Below are positions 34,763-43,167 of a DNA stretch of 64,000 bases, one piece after another. This DNA is from Chryseolinea lacunae (GTDB taxonomy: Bacteria; Bacteroidota; Bacteroidia; Cytophagales; Cyclobacteriaceae): assembly GCF_016735595.1 (NCBI RefSeq), contig NZ_JAERRB010000005.1, forward strand, positions 62,001 through 126,000, given 5' to 3'. Position 1 is the first letter of the stretch, and the number at the start of each line of letters is the position of its first letter. Below the pieces are notes generated by a model, which worked only from the letters and a program-made list of their open reading frames with translations, searched no databases and was not told where the DNA came from. Both the position numbers and the translations under genes were made by a program.

Positions 34763-37700
34763 TTAGAAGGTAAGACTGATGCCGCCGAGAATGGTCTTGT
34801 AGTTGGGATACACACCATTGTCGATGCCGCGGTAAATAAGCGACTGCCCGTTGAAGCTTGCTTCGGGATCATAGCCGGTATAGTCGGTCCACGTCGCGAT
34901 GTTCTGCGCAGAGCCATAAATTCTCAGCTTTTGAATTCTGATGCGCGATGTCCACGTAGACGGCAGCGTGTAGCCCACCGTCAAATTCTTTAACCGCACA
35001 TACGACGCGCTCTCGATGAAACGATCCGAGATAGTCACCGCCGGATCCTGGTAAGCTTCCTTCACATCGGTGTTTGTGTTGGTGGCCGAATAGCGATTCA
35101 GCATTTCGCGCGAACCGTTATAGTAGCCCGTGCCCAGCTCAAGCGTTGCACGGTTGTTGTTATACAACTTTCCGCCCACGTTGGCCTGGAAGAACACGGT
35201 GAGATCGAAATCACCAAACGATGTCTTGTAGCTCACGCTGTTGGTAAACCCGAGGTTCACACCGGGTTGATTTTTGATCAGCACGCGGTCGTAGGTTTGT
35301 GTGATCACGCCATCGGGCACACCGTTGGGACCACTGATGTCTTTGTATTTCTGTCCGCCTGCGCTTTTGTTTGCCTGCGGTGTCAGGGCTGTGGTGCCGG
35401 CTTCCTCCGGCTGTATGATGCCATCCGTTTGGTACACATAGAACGATCCTACGGGAGCGCCCACCTGCAACACCGACGGAAGCGAAATATTCGGAACAAT
35501 GCGTTGCACGCCTTCGCCAAGACTCACAATCTTGTTGGTGTTCTTCGAGAAAACAAGAATGGAATTCCAGTTTATCTTTCGCGTCACAATGTTTTGTGTA
35601 TTCACAGCCACTTCCACACCCTTGTTCTCAACTTCACCAATGTTCTGGTAAATGGAAGATCCCTGGCTCGGGTTCAACACCGGGTCGTAGAACGACAGGC
35701 CCGATGTGCCCGGAACAGTAGCATTCAACAACAGGTCCGTAGTCTTCTTGCTATACACATCCAACACAACATTCACGCGGTTGTTAAACAATCCCACATC
35801 CACACCGCCGTTCACCTGGAACGTCTTCTCCCAACCCAGGCCAGGATTGTTCACGGTGTTTGGCGCATACCCCTGAACGGTGGTGTTGGAAAAATTATAA
35901 CGGTAAGGCGAAATCTGTCCGATCGATGAGTACGGCGAAATGCCCTGGTTACCCGTAGTACCCACACTAACGCGCAGTTTCAAAAAGCTGATCTGTCGCA
36001 CATCTTTGAGAAAATCTTCTTCATTCACATTCCATCCCAACGCTGCCGAAGGAAAATAGCCCCACTTGTTTCCGGCACCAAAGCGCGACGAACCATCGGC
36101 ACGCAACGTAGCCGTGAGCAGATACTTGCTGTTGTATACATAATTCACACGTCCCAGAAACGAAGCCAGCTGCCAGTCGATAGACGACGACGAGGGCGTG
36201 CGTGCACCCGTTCCATTCTGCAGCGCGTTGTAGGTCAGATCGTCGAACGCAAACGTGGCGGCCGAAGCAATTTCACCTTGCGTTTTCGAGGCCTGCGCCG
36301 TGAAGCCCACCACCGCGTTGATGTTGTGTTTGTCGTTTATCTCTGTGGTGTAGCTCAGCGTGTTTTCATTCAGCCAGCTGGTGGTAAAAAGCGAACCCAC
36401 GGTGGCAATACCACCCGTGCCCACACCACCCGAAGGGTTTCCTTCATACGTGCTGTTGGGCAGGTAGCGGTTCTGGCGGTTATAAATAACGTCTGCACCG
36501 AGCAGCACCTTCAGCGAAAGTCCTTCAATCAGTTTATACTCTCCCGCCACGTTGGTGAGGAAGCGCGACGTGCGCGTTTCGTTGATTTGATTCAACAGCG
36601 AGTTGATGGGATTCTGCAAAGGCGAATCGGTCGATGTGTTCTTCACAAAATTGCCCAGCGTGTCATACACCGGAATGGCCGGCGACGTCAGCAACAGGTT
36701 GGGCACAATGGCGTTGGGCGCAACCTTTCCAACCGTCTGCGACGCGGTGGTGTAGGACGTGAGTTTGAACTTGTCGTTAAATTCGTGATCGATGTTGAAG
36801 CGGATGGAGTAGCGCTTGAACCCGGTGTTTTTCAGAATACCGTCCTGTGCAAAATAGTTTCCCGACACCGCCAGCGCCGTGCGGTCGGAGCCTGTGAAGA
36901 CGGAAAGGTTATGACTTTGGATGGGCCCTTGTTGAAAGGCTTCCTTCTGCCAGTCGGTGCCCACACCGGTGGTGTCGTATCTAAAATTTCCGGCAGCCGG
37001 CAATGTCGCCGCTTTTCCGTTGGGCGTGTTGCGATAAGCTTCCTTGCGCAACGCCCACCACTCCGCGCCGTTCAGCACGGGCACAGTGCGGATCACATCC
37101 TGAACACCATAGTAGCCATCATACTGCACCGAGCCGCGATCGTGTTTCGATCCTTTTTTGGTGGTGATCATAATCACACCATTGGCACCACGCGATCCAT
37201 AGATGGCGGTGGCCGAAGCATCTTTCAACACATCGATGTCGGCAATGTCGTTGGGGCTGAGCGACGAAAGCGGGTTCAGCTTGGGGCCGTCCACCACGCC
37301 GGCATCGGCAATGCCATAGTCGTTGTTCACGGGAAAACCGTCAATAACATAGAGCGGGTCTGAAGCGGCTGTGATGGAGTTGTTGCCGCGAATCTGAACG
37401 CTCACACCACCGCCCGGCTGACCCGACGTTTGCGTGACGGTGACACCTGCCGTGGCACCCTGCAATAAGCGCTCGGGCGAAGCCACAGGTTGCGTCTTCA
37501 GTTCCACCGGCACCGACGCCACAGAACCGGTAATGTCTTTGCGTTTCAATTCGCCATAGCCCACCACCACAACTTCTTCCAGCACGTTGTCGATCTTCAG
37601 CACCACCTCAAGCGGTTCCTCGGGCAATTCAAAAATATCGACGTCCTGTGATTTATAGCCCACCAGGTTTATGGTGATGGTGAACGGAAACTGTTTTGAT

Positions 37701-37885
37701 GTCACAAGCGAAAATGCGCCATCGGCATCGGCCAGGGCGGCCACCGATGTACCTTTCACAAAAACAGACGAGCCGGGCAACGTGCCGCCGTCCTCATCTT
37801 TCACAAGTCCTTTGATGGTTTGCTGGGCCAACACCGACCCGAGCGATAGCAACACAAACGCAGTCGCCAGTAAAATTCTTTTCAT
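34763..37885 (-). CDS. SusC/RagA-family TonB-linked outer-membrane transporter
   Basis: A 1040-residue receptor. It has a signal peptide (MKRILLATAFVLLSLGSVLAQ), a carboxypeptidase-like N-domain (about 22-95), the SusC signature VVVGYGELKRKDITGSVASV, a plug (about 120-240, with IRGNNSITAASDPLYVIDG and ATAIYGSRGANGVIMITTKKG) and a 22-strand barrel ending in ISLTF. Together with SusD it forms the import pore of the locus, powered by TonB. It begins 24 bases after a small secreted-protein gene and is under the leader with the Cys-rich peptide. Confidence 0.96.
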   Translation of the reverse strand: MKRILLATAFVLLSLGSVLAQQTIKGLVKDEDGGTLPGSSVFVKGTSVAALADADGAFSLVTSKQFPFTITINLVGYKSQDVDIFELPEEPLEVVLKIDNVLEEVVVVGYGELKRKDITGSVASVPVELKTQPVASPERLLQGATAGVTVTQTSGQPGGGVSVQIRGNNSITAASDPLYVIDGFPVNNDYGIADAGVVDGPKLNPLSSLSPNDIADIDVLKDASATAIYGSRGANGVIMITTKKGSKHDRGSVQYDGYYGVQDVIRTVPVLNGAEWWALRKEAYRNTPNGKAATLPAAGNFRYDTTGVGTDWQKEAFQQGPIQSHNLSVFTGSDRTALAVSGNYFAQDGILKNTGFKRYSIRFNIDHEFNDKFKLTSYTTASQTVGKVAPNAIVPNLLLTSPAIPVYDTLGNFVKNTSTDSPLQNPINSLLNQINETRTSRFLTNVAGEYKLIEGLSLKVLLGADVIYNRQNRYLPNSTYEGNPSGGVGTGGIATVGSLFTTSWLNENTLSYTTEINDKHNINAVVGFTAQASKTQGEIASAATFAFDDLTYNALQNGTGARTPSSSSIDWQLASFLGRVNYVYNSKYLLTATLRADGSSRFGAGNKWGYFPSAALGWNVNEEDFLKDVRQISFLKLRVSVGTTGNQGISPYSSIGQISPYRYNFSNTTVQGYAPNTVNNPGLGWEKTFQVNGGVDVGLFNNRVNVVLDVYSKKTTDLLLNATVPGTSGLSFYDPVLNPSQGSSIYQNIGEVENKGVEVAVNTQNIVTRKINWNSILVFSKNTNKIVSLGEGVQRIVPNISLPSVLQVGAPVGSFYVYQTDGIIQPEEAGTTALTPQANKSAGGQKYKDISGPNGVPDGVITQTYDRVLIKNQPGVNLGFTNSVSYKTSFGDFDLTVFFQANVGGKLYNNNRATLELGTGYYNGSREMLNRYSATNTNTDVKEAYQDPAVTISDRFIESASYVRLKNLTVGYTLPSTWTSRIRIQKLRIYGSAQNIATWTDYTGYDPEASFNGQSLIYRGIDNGVYPNYKTILGGISLTF

Positions 37886-37909
37886 AAAAATGTAGTTAGG
37901 AATATGTAG

Positions 37910-38083
37910 TTAGGGTTGTTTAAAAATACCAGGAGTGTGCCCCACCATAGTGTCATGAGACAACGCGCGCGCCAGGCGCGAAGAAGTGTGTGCTTTTTTC
38001 GCTAAAGGTTTCTTCTGCGCAAACGACGCCGTGGTCAGCAGCAACAGGAAATAGAGGATCAGCACAGAAAGTACAGCTTTCAT
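37910..38083 (-). CDS. Small secreted protein preceding SusC
   Basis: ATG at 38083, stop at 37910-37912: 57 residues. The first 22 (MKAVLSVLILYFLLLLTTASFA) are a strong signal peptide with an A-x-A-like cleavage site before QKKPLAKK. The mature peptide of about 35 residues is basic and contains SRLARALSHDTMVGHTP. Its position, 24 bases before SusC and as first structural gene of the long unit, suggests it works with the transporter, but no family is known to me. Confidence 0.6.
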   Translation of the reverse strand: MKAVLSVLILYFLLLLTTASFAQKKPLAKKAHTSSRLARALSHDTMVGHTPGIFKQP

Positions 38084-38127
38084 AGCGGTGATGAGTTTAT
38101 TAAGTGTGTTTATAGAATGGAGGCCAC

Positions 38128-38186
38128 GGAATGCACCAAATGCTCACAAAAAATCCCACCAGAATTTTCAGGAGACTGGTGCATCC
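38128..38186 (-). promoter_or_regulatory. Candidate attenuator: competing hairpins after the Cys-peptide
   Basis: On the minus strand, CACCAG (38176-38181) can pair with CTGGTG (38157-38162), followed by GG-A and six T: a modest intrinsic terminator. The same bases, as GGATGCACCA (38177-38186), can pair instead with TGGTGCATTCC (38128-38138). Mutually exclusive stems between a Cys-rich leader peptide and the structural genes are the layout of transcription attenuation. Stability was judged by eye only. Confidence 0.45.
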
Positions 38187-38269
38187 GGAAACCATATTGG
38201 AAAATCAGTTTGCAAGTCGCGCATGGAGCATGCACGCTGGGGTATATGGGACTATACCGCAGTTAACCA

Positions 38270-38356
38270 CTAGCAACAACAACCGTTACGGCCTACGCCC
38301 GATGCTTTTTGTGGTACAATTGGATGTGTGCTGAGAAACGCCTTTTGAGTTTTCAT
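38270..38356 (-). CDS. Leader peptide ending in three cysteines
   Basis: ATG at 38356, stop TAG at 38270-38272: 28 residues, MKTQKAFLSTH...GVGRNGCCC. The last three codons before the stop are TGT TGT TGC. It has no signal or membrane helix. It lies 142 bases after the shared 25-bp element and 187 bases before the first structural gene, in a leader that otherwise has no gene. Poly-Cys upstream frames are known in mycobacteria, where ribosome stalling at low cysteine controls sulfur genes; the same use here is inferred. Confidence 0.6.
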   Translation of the reverse strand: MKTQKAFLSTHPIVPQKASGVGRNGCCC

Positions 38357-38497
38357 CGCATGGTGATTTTATAGGTCCCAAAAATTTGTCAACCAGGGTG
38401 TTCGGCCATTGTCTTGGTGGGGGACGTTATGCCAGAAGATCGTCGAGTTCCTGCTCTCTCCCTTCTTTTCTCTATAAAATCAATATGGTGGCTATTG

Positions 38498-38522
38498 ATT
38501 ATCTACTTATTCGATAGACAAA
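38498..38522 (-). promoter_or_regulatory. Shared promoter/operator element, copy 2
   Basis: Twenty-four of 25 bases match the copy at 22031-22055. On the minus strand it reads TTTGTCTATCGAATAAG, then TAGATAAT, with a TTTG -33-like box at its head and inverted TCTA/TAGA ends. It heads the long transcription unit with the leader peptide, SusC/SusD and five sulfatases. A repressor of the Rrf2 type is one possible binder. Confidence 0.65.
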
Positions 38523-38688
38523 GTAATTATTACTTTACATAGGAAGCAAGCGCTTCGTCAAAAAAAAATTTATACGGGCGGCAACATGCCTTTGCAATCG
38601 ATAATACCGTGTGGAATCGCGTCATGCGTATTGGTCTGCGTGGTGACTTGAACCTTAAAAACAACGTTTCTCCCGATCAGATCAACCG

Positions 38689-39444
38689 TCAGGGTGCCTG
38701 CTTCAAACGAACCAAATCCAGTTGCTGGCGGGCGTCGGCATCGTGCGGGTCAAGTTGCAACGTCTTCAAAAACTCCTGCGACGCGGCTTCTGTCTCGCCC
38801 CGCTCCTGCAGCAGCAGGCCCAGGTTGTAGTGTGCCCGAACATTGCCGGGTTCAAGAACGATGGCGCGTTGATATTGCTTCAGCGCCTCGTCTTTTCTGC
38901 CCGTGTCGTCAAGCAGGTTGCCAAGGTTAATGTGGGCTTGTGTTTCGTTGGGGTTCAGCCGAAGGGCTTCGTTCAGCGAGCGCTCGGCCTCAGCCTTCCG
39001 GCCAAGACTGGCGAGGTAGATGCCATAACTGGTAAGGATCGATGCCCGCGCGTGATCCTGCCCCGGGCCTTTTTGCATGTGCAACAAAAACTGAAAGTCA
39101 ACTTCGGCCAGGCCTTCCGGTGGTTTGCTTCCCCACACGGGATCTTGATAGATCATGTTCACCTTTGCGCCTAAACGTTTCACGTCAATGTCGAGTCGCC
39201 GCTCTTCCGAAAGTTCGAAGGCCCTGTTGAAGGCCTGCTCGGCCATGGCATAGTTTTGTTCCGTCACGAAGTCGTCGCCAATCTGCACATACTGCTGAAT
39301 GATGCGGCGCGACTCATAACGATCCCACTGGTCCTGGATAGACGGAATGAAAAACGCCAGCAGCATCACCGCAGCGCTTCCCAAACTCACCAGCAGCGGC
39401 CATATTCTTTTCCGGATCAGGCGTTTCATCGAATGCTTCATCAC
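38689..39444 (-). CDS. TPR-repeat membrane protein
   Basis: A 251-residue protein with an N-terminal membrane segment (WPLLVSLGSAAVMLLAFFI, about 14-33) and a periplasmic or cytoplasmic body made of tetratricopeptide repeats. At least four are visible, e.g. DFVTEQNYAMAEQAFNRAFEL and AHINLGNLLDDTGRKDEALKQY. TPRs hold protein partners. The ATG region overlaps the ABC exporter gene end by four bases (39441-39444), so it is made together with that exporter and likely assists it. Confidence 0.85.
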   Translation of the reverse strand: MMKHSMKRLIRKRIWPLLVSLGSAAVMLLAFFIPSIQDQWDRYESRRIIQQYVQIGDDFVTEQNYAMAEQAFNRAFELSEERRLDIDVKRLGAKVNMIYQDPVWGSKPPEGLAEVDFQFLLHMQKGPGQDHARASILTSYGIYLASLGRKAEAERSLNEALRLNPNETQAHINLGNLLDDTGRKDEALKQYQRAIVLEPGNVRAHYNLGLLLQERGETEAASQEFLKTLQLDPHDADARQQLDLVRLKQAP

Positions 39445-41456
39445 GATTGTGTTTCGTCGGCTTCCGTTCCGTCAGTGTCTTCGGCTTCCTCTTCGTCCGC
39501 ATCCTCGTCGTCGGCTTCCTCGGCATACGCAACATCGTCTGTTTCTTCGTCAGCTTCCTCCTGCGTGTTGTCTTCTTCTGTTCCTTCGGCCGCGCTGGCA
39601 AAGCTGGCAAACCAACCGCCTTTGGCAAGGAGTTCGGCCGGTGTGCCTTCCTCCATCACTTCGCCTGCCGACAGCACAATCACATGGTCGGCGTTGCGCA
39701 CCATCGAATAGCGGTGAGCAATCACAATCACCGTGCTCTCCGTTCGCAGGTCTTCAACCGTTTTTTGTATTTCGCCCTCTGTGGCATAATCAAGGTTGGC
39801 TGTTGCTTCATCCAGGATCAGGATGCGTGGGCGCGCCACCAGCACACGCGCAATCTGAATGCGCTGCCGCTCGCCCACCGACAAACCAATGCCGCCTTCG
39901 CCTACGCGCGTTTGCAACCCTTCCGGTAGACGCCGAAGCGTGTTCTCCATGCCCGCCGCCACGGCCGCCGCCATCACCTCGCTGCCGCTGGCCTCAGGGC
40001 GTTTGTAGCGAATGTTGTCGGCCAGTGTGCCTCTGAAGATGGCGCCGTCGGCCGCCACCATGCCAATCTGTTTCCGGATAGACGAAGGGCTTTGCGCACT
40101 CAGGTCCATACCGTCAATCGCGATGCTGCCAGCGCTGGGCTCATAAAGTTTCATCAGCAAATCCACCGTGGTGGTCTTGCCGGCACCGGAGCTGCCCACC
40201 AGCGCCGTTATTTTTCCCGGCTCAAGCGCAAAGGTGATGCCCTTCAGAATTTCACGCTCGGGAGTATATTGAAAATGAACGTCGTTAAATTCGATCCGCC
40301 CTTTCCCGATGGCCGCATCTGTCCCACTCTTTTCTTCCACCCCGTTGTCGAGCAACTTGAATGCACGCGAGATCGACGCGATGTTCTGTTGCAAATTCAC
40401 CCACAGGCTCGTGAGCGAATCGATGGGATAATACAGCCGGTCAAGATACGACACAAACATCACCACATCGCCGGGCGTTAGTTTGTGCTCGAGTGTGAGG
40501 TAGCCGCCGTAGCCCAACACCAGCGCCGACGAAATCTGCATCAACGTGTTTTGCCAGAACACATAGCGGTTGCTGAGGCGCGTGCGGTTAATATATTCGG
40601 TATAGGCTTCGCCCGAAACTTTTTTCAGGTTGTCGGCTTCGCGTTGTTCTGCTCCCGAAAGTTTCACCGTCTTGATGCCCGTGAGCGCATCCTGCATGCG
40701 CGCCGACACATCTTCCCAACGCTCATAGTAAGTAGACAACCCCGTTTCTAATCTATTGGCCGAGCGCCAGGCGATCCACAAATACACCGGAATCACGGCA
40801 ATGGCCAGCAACGTCAGCGTCACATTCTGCCAGAACATAATCACCAGAATGCCCACCAGACTAATCAGCTCCGGAAGAATCTCCTGCGAGAACCCCGTAA
40901 CAATGGCCGACACTTCCTCGCTCTGATTGATCTGCTTTGCCACCGCCGCACTCGATCGTTTGCTGAAGAACGTTAGCGGAAGGCGCAGCACATGCATGAA
41001 CGTGTTCTCGATGAACCGCTGCTCCACCAAACACGACAACTTCACGTTCAGGTTCTCTCCTACCAACGTCAGAATATAGCCTGCCACATTCACCATAAAA
41101 ATAAGACTCACAGCCCACAGCAACGTTTCGAGTGCCTGTTGGGGCGAGCGCTCGGCCACGTGGCCCGCATGGTGAGGCTCCTTCACTTTTCGCGCTGGCT
41201 TAGGGTGGCCCTGCGCGATGTGATCGGGCGGTGTGGTTTGGTTTGTGCTGCCGGCTTCGGCCCGCACATCTTCTTTCGCCTGCCGCACAAACAAACCACT
41301 CACGTCGTTAATGGCCTCGCGGTAGATCAACGGCTCCACCAGGTTGGCGCCTGTGCTCAGCAAGCCGATGCAGACAATGACTATGAACTGTTTTCTGTGC
41401 GGCAACACCATTTGAACCAGGTGGCTCCAGGCATTTCGCTTTGTGTGCTTCTCCAT
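39441..41456 (-). CDS. ABC exporter (fused membrane and ATPase domains) with acidic tail
   Basis: A 671-residue half-transporter: six membrane helices (about 15-330), then an ATPase domain (about 370-610) with Walker A GSSGAGKTT, signature LSVGERQR, Walker B ILILDEATANLD and switch His in AHR. The Q-loop position reads GMVAADGAIF, so the usual Gln is absent. The last 45 residues are almost all Glu, Asp, Thr and Ala, an unusual acidic tail that may bind cations or a partner. It is co-translated with the TPR protein. Substrate unknown. Confidence 0.88.
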   Translation of the reverse strand: MEKHTKRNAWSHLVQMVLPHRKQFIVIVCIGLLSTGANLVEPLIYREAINDVSGLFVRQAKEDVRAEAGSTNQTTPPDHIAQGHPKPARKVKEPHHAGHVAERSPQQALETLLWAVSLIFMVNVAGYILTLVGENLNVKLSCLVEQRFIENTFMHVLRLPLTFFSKRSSAAVAKQINQSEEVSAIVTGFSQEILPELISLVGILVIMFWQNVTLTLLAIAVIPVYLWIAWRSANRLETGLSTYYERWEDVSARMQDALTGIKTVKLSGAEQREADNLKKVSGEAYTEYINRTRLSNRYVFWQNTLMQISSALVLGYGGYLTLEHKLTPGDVVMFVSYLDRLYYPIDSLTSLWVNLQQNIASISRAFKLLDNGVEEKSGTDAAIGKGRIEFNDVHFQYTPEREILKGITFALEPGKITALVGSSGAGKTTTVDLLMKLYEPSAGSIAIDGMDLSAQSPSSIRKQIGMVAADGAIFRGTLADNIRYKRPEASGSEVMAAAVAAGMENTLRRLPEGLQTRVGEGGIGLSVGERQRIQIARVLVARPRILILDEATANLDYATEGEIQKTVEDLRTESTVIVIAHRYSMVRNADHVIVLSAGEVMEEGTPAELLAKGGWFASFASAAEGTEEDNTQEEADEETDDVAYAEEADDEDADEEEAEDTDGTEADETQS

Positions 41457-41551
41457 CGTTTTAAAAAACCAGTATATCGTTTTGAATCACAACCGCACCA
41501 CGCGCACCAACATCACACAGATTCATTCTTCTATTTACGTTTAATATTTTT

Positions 41552-42952
41552 CTACCGTCTGCCGCCATGCATGCCACCGCCATGAAAACCACCGCCTCCC
41601 ATGCTGTGCATGCCACCGCCGTGCATCGGTTGCCAGCCCATGCTGTGAAACGAGTTTGCGTTGTAGTGATTAAAACTGCCGGCGTTAAAATTATTTCCCG
41701 GCCGCGCACCCGACTGCACACTGTGGCCACGATTTGAACCACCCGTGCGCGGCGCGGTTGACTGGCTGTTGTAGCTGCCGCGACGATTGATGGCCGCATG
41801 CGATGCATTGTTTCGCGCACGACCCTCGCTGGTGTAGCGACCATGATTGATGCCACCAAAGTGATTGCGCGCTGCCGTGTTGAACCCCCGATAGACGTTC
41901 ACGTTTGTGATGTTGGCACGATGCACATTATAGTACGTGTTGTAATGTCTGTAGAGCAACGGATAGCGATGATAGCCAAAAGAGAAGAACCAGTTTGAAT
42001 AGGCAAACGAAGGCAACCCAAACACCGTGAGGCCACCGTTGGCACCATAGTAGAAGCCGGTGTTATAATAGAAAGGTGTGGGATACCACATCGGGCTCGA
42101 ATACCAATAGGGATAACCAAACCAATACGGATAAGGCGAACTTCCATAGTAGTTGTTGCTCACGGTGGCGGGACCGGCGTCGGGCTGATCATATTGTTTG
42201 GCAAATTCGTCGGCTGCACTTTTCATTTCTGCTTGCAGCTTCGGATCGTTCTCCACTTCTTTCTTGTAGGCATCGAGGTCTTTCGCGTTTTGGGCGGTCA
42301 GGTCGCTGTTCAGCGAATCGAGATATTGAATCACGCCGTTGGGGTCGCTCTTGTAAGACTCGCCCAGGCTCACCGTCAGGTCGATGTTGTCGGTCAGCAA
42401 CGACATCACATCCGGACTACCCACCACTTTTTTGAAGTCGCTTTGAAGTTGTGGGGTGTACTTCGCCGTTATTTTTTCCAGCGTCGCCTCCGACGTTTGG
42501 TAGATGGTGCTGATGCGGGCGAGGTCATCGAAATGATTTGTATAAACATCCACAATGGCTTGCTGCGATCCTTCGGGATAGTCCTTCACCAACTCCCGGG
42601 CGCGTGCGGCGTTATCCTTTCCCAATGCAACCAACTGTGTGTTCAGCTCCGGGAAGCGCGAAGCCTGATAAAATTTTTCCTGCTCGTCGCGCGGATAGGA
42701 AGCAATCAGATCCTGAAACGACTGGCTGGTGCGGGCTTGTGTGCGCTCCAGTTTCACCAGCGCCTGCGGATACTGCGACACGTTCAGAATCGCCGCGCGC
42801 ATGTCGGATGCGTAGGGCGCTATGGAAGCTACTATTTTGTTGTCGTCCTGCGAAAGGCTATCGATCAGCGCTTGTGCAAACGACACCTGCAACACTCCCA
42901 GCACGGCGGCCGTGAGCATCCAGGTTTTCAATTTCAATGCTGTGCTTTTCAT
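41552..42952 (-). CDS. Secreted DUF3300-like protein with Gly/His/Asn-rich tail
   Basis: A 466-residue secreted protein; the ATG at 42952 (or 42958) opens a signal peptide (LKTWMLTAAVLGVLQVSFAQ). The first half (about 25-270) is helical and regular in charge (for example IVASIAPYASDMRAAILNVSQYP). The middle is rich in Tyr, Trp and Pro (YGSSPYPYWFGYPYWYSSP), and the end is Asn/Gly/His-rich up to HGGGMHGGRR. This resembles proteins I know as DUF3300, of unknown function, that occur in cell envelopes. The His-rich end might bind metal. Confidence 0.65.
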   Translation of the reverse strand: MKSTALKLKTWMLTAAVLGVLQVSFAQALIDSLSQDDNKIVASIAPYASDMRAAILNVSQYPQALVKLERTQARTSQSFQDLIASYPRDEQEKFYQASRFPELNTQLVALGKDNAARARELVKDYPEGSQQAIVDVYTNHFDDLARISTIYQTSEATLEKITAKYTPQLQSDFKKVVGSPDVMSLLTDNIDLTVSLGESYKSDPNGVIQYLDSLNSDLTAQNAKDLDAYKKEVENDPKLQAEMKSAADEFAKQYDQPDAGPATVSNNYYGSSPYPYWFGYPYWYSSPMWYPTPFYYNTGFYYGANGGLTVFGLPSFAYSNWFFSFGYHRYPLLYRHYNTYYNVHRANITNVNVYRGFNTAARNHFGGINHGRYTSEGRARNNASHAAINRRGSYNSQSTAPRTGGSNRGHSVQSGARPGNNFNAGSFNHYNANSFHSMGWQPMHGGGMHSMGGGGFHGGGMHGGRR

Positions 42953-43167
42953 AAACATTAAGGGTTTGTTCGTCCCGTTGCCCCGGGCTTCCCGCCACGC
43001 GAACAGTCTGTCATCGCATAGGCAACTTGGCCTGGGGCAAACGCGCTGATTAGATGAAAACTGCTTACCAAGGTCACGTCGCAATGCTGAAGAAATATTT
43101 TTTCCTGTCGCAGTGACTTCCGGTGTACGTCTCCATCTATAGTGATTACAAAACTCACCGACACCCC

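Noticed and set aside
33114-37885. An ordinary glycan PUL
   Set aside because: SusC and SusD are clear, but no glycoside hydrolase, lyase or carbohydrate esterase was found in the 23-kb locus, and the window holds no hybrid two-component or ECF/anti-sigma regulator next to it.
38270-38356. The Cys-ended peptide as a RiPP precursor
   Set aside because: No modification enzyme, protease or dedicated exporter is beside it, and its place in a long leader before sulfur-related genes fits a leader peptide better.
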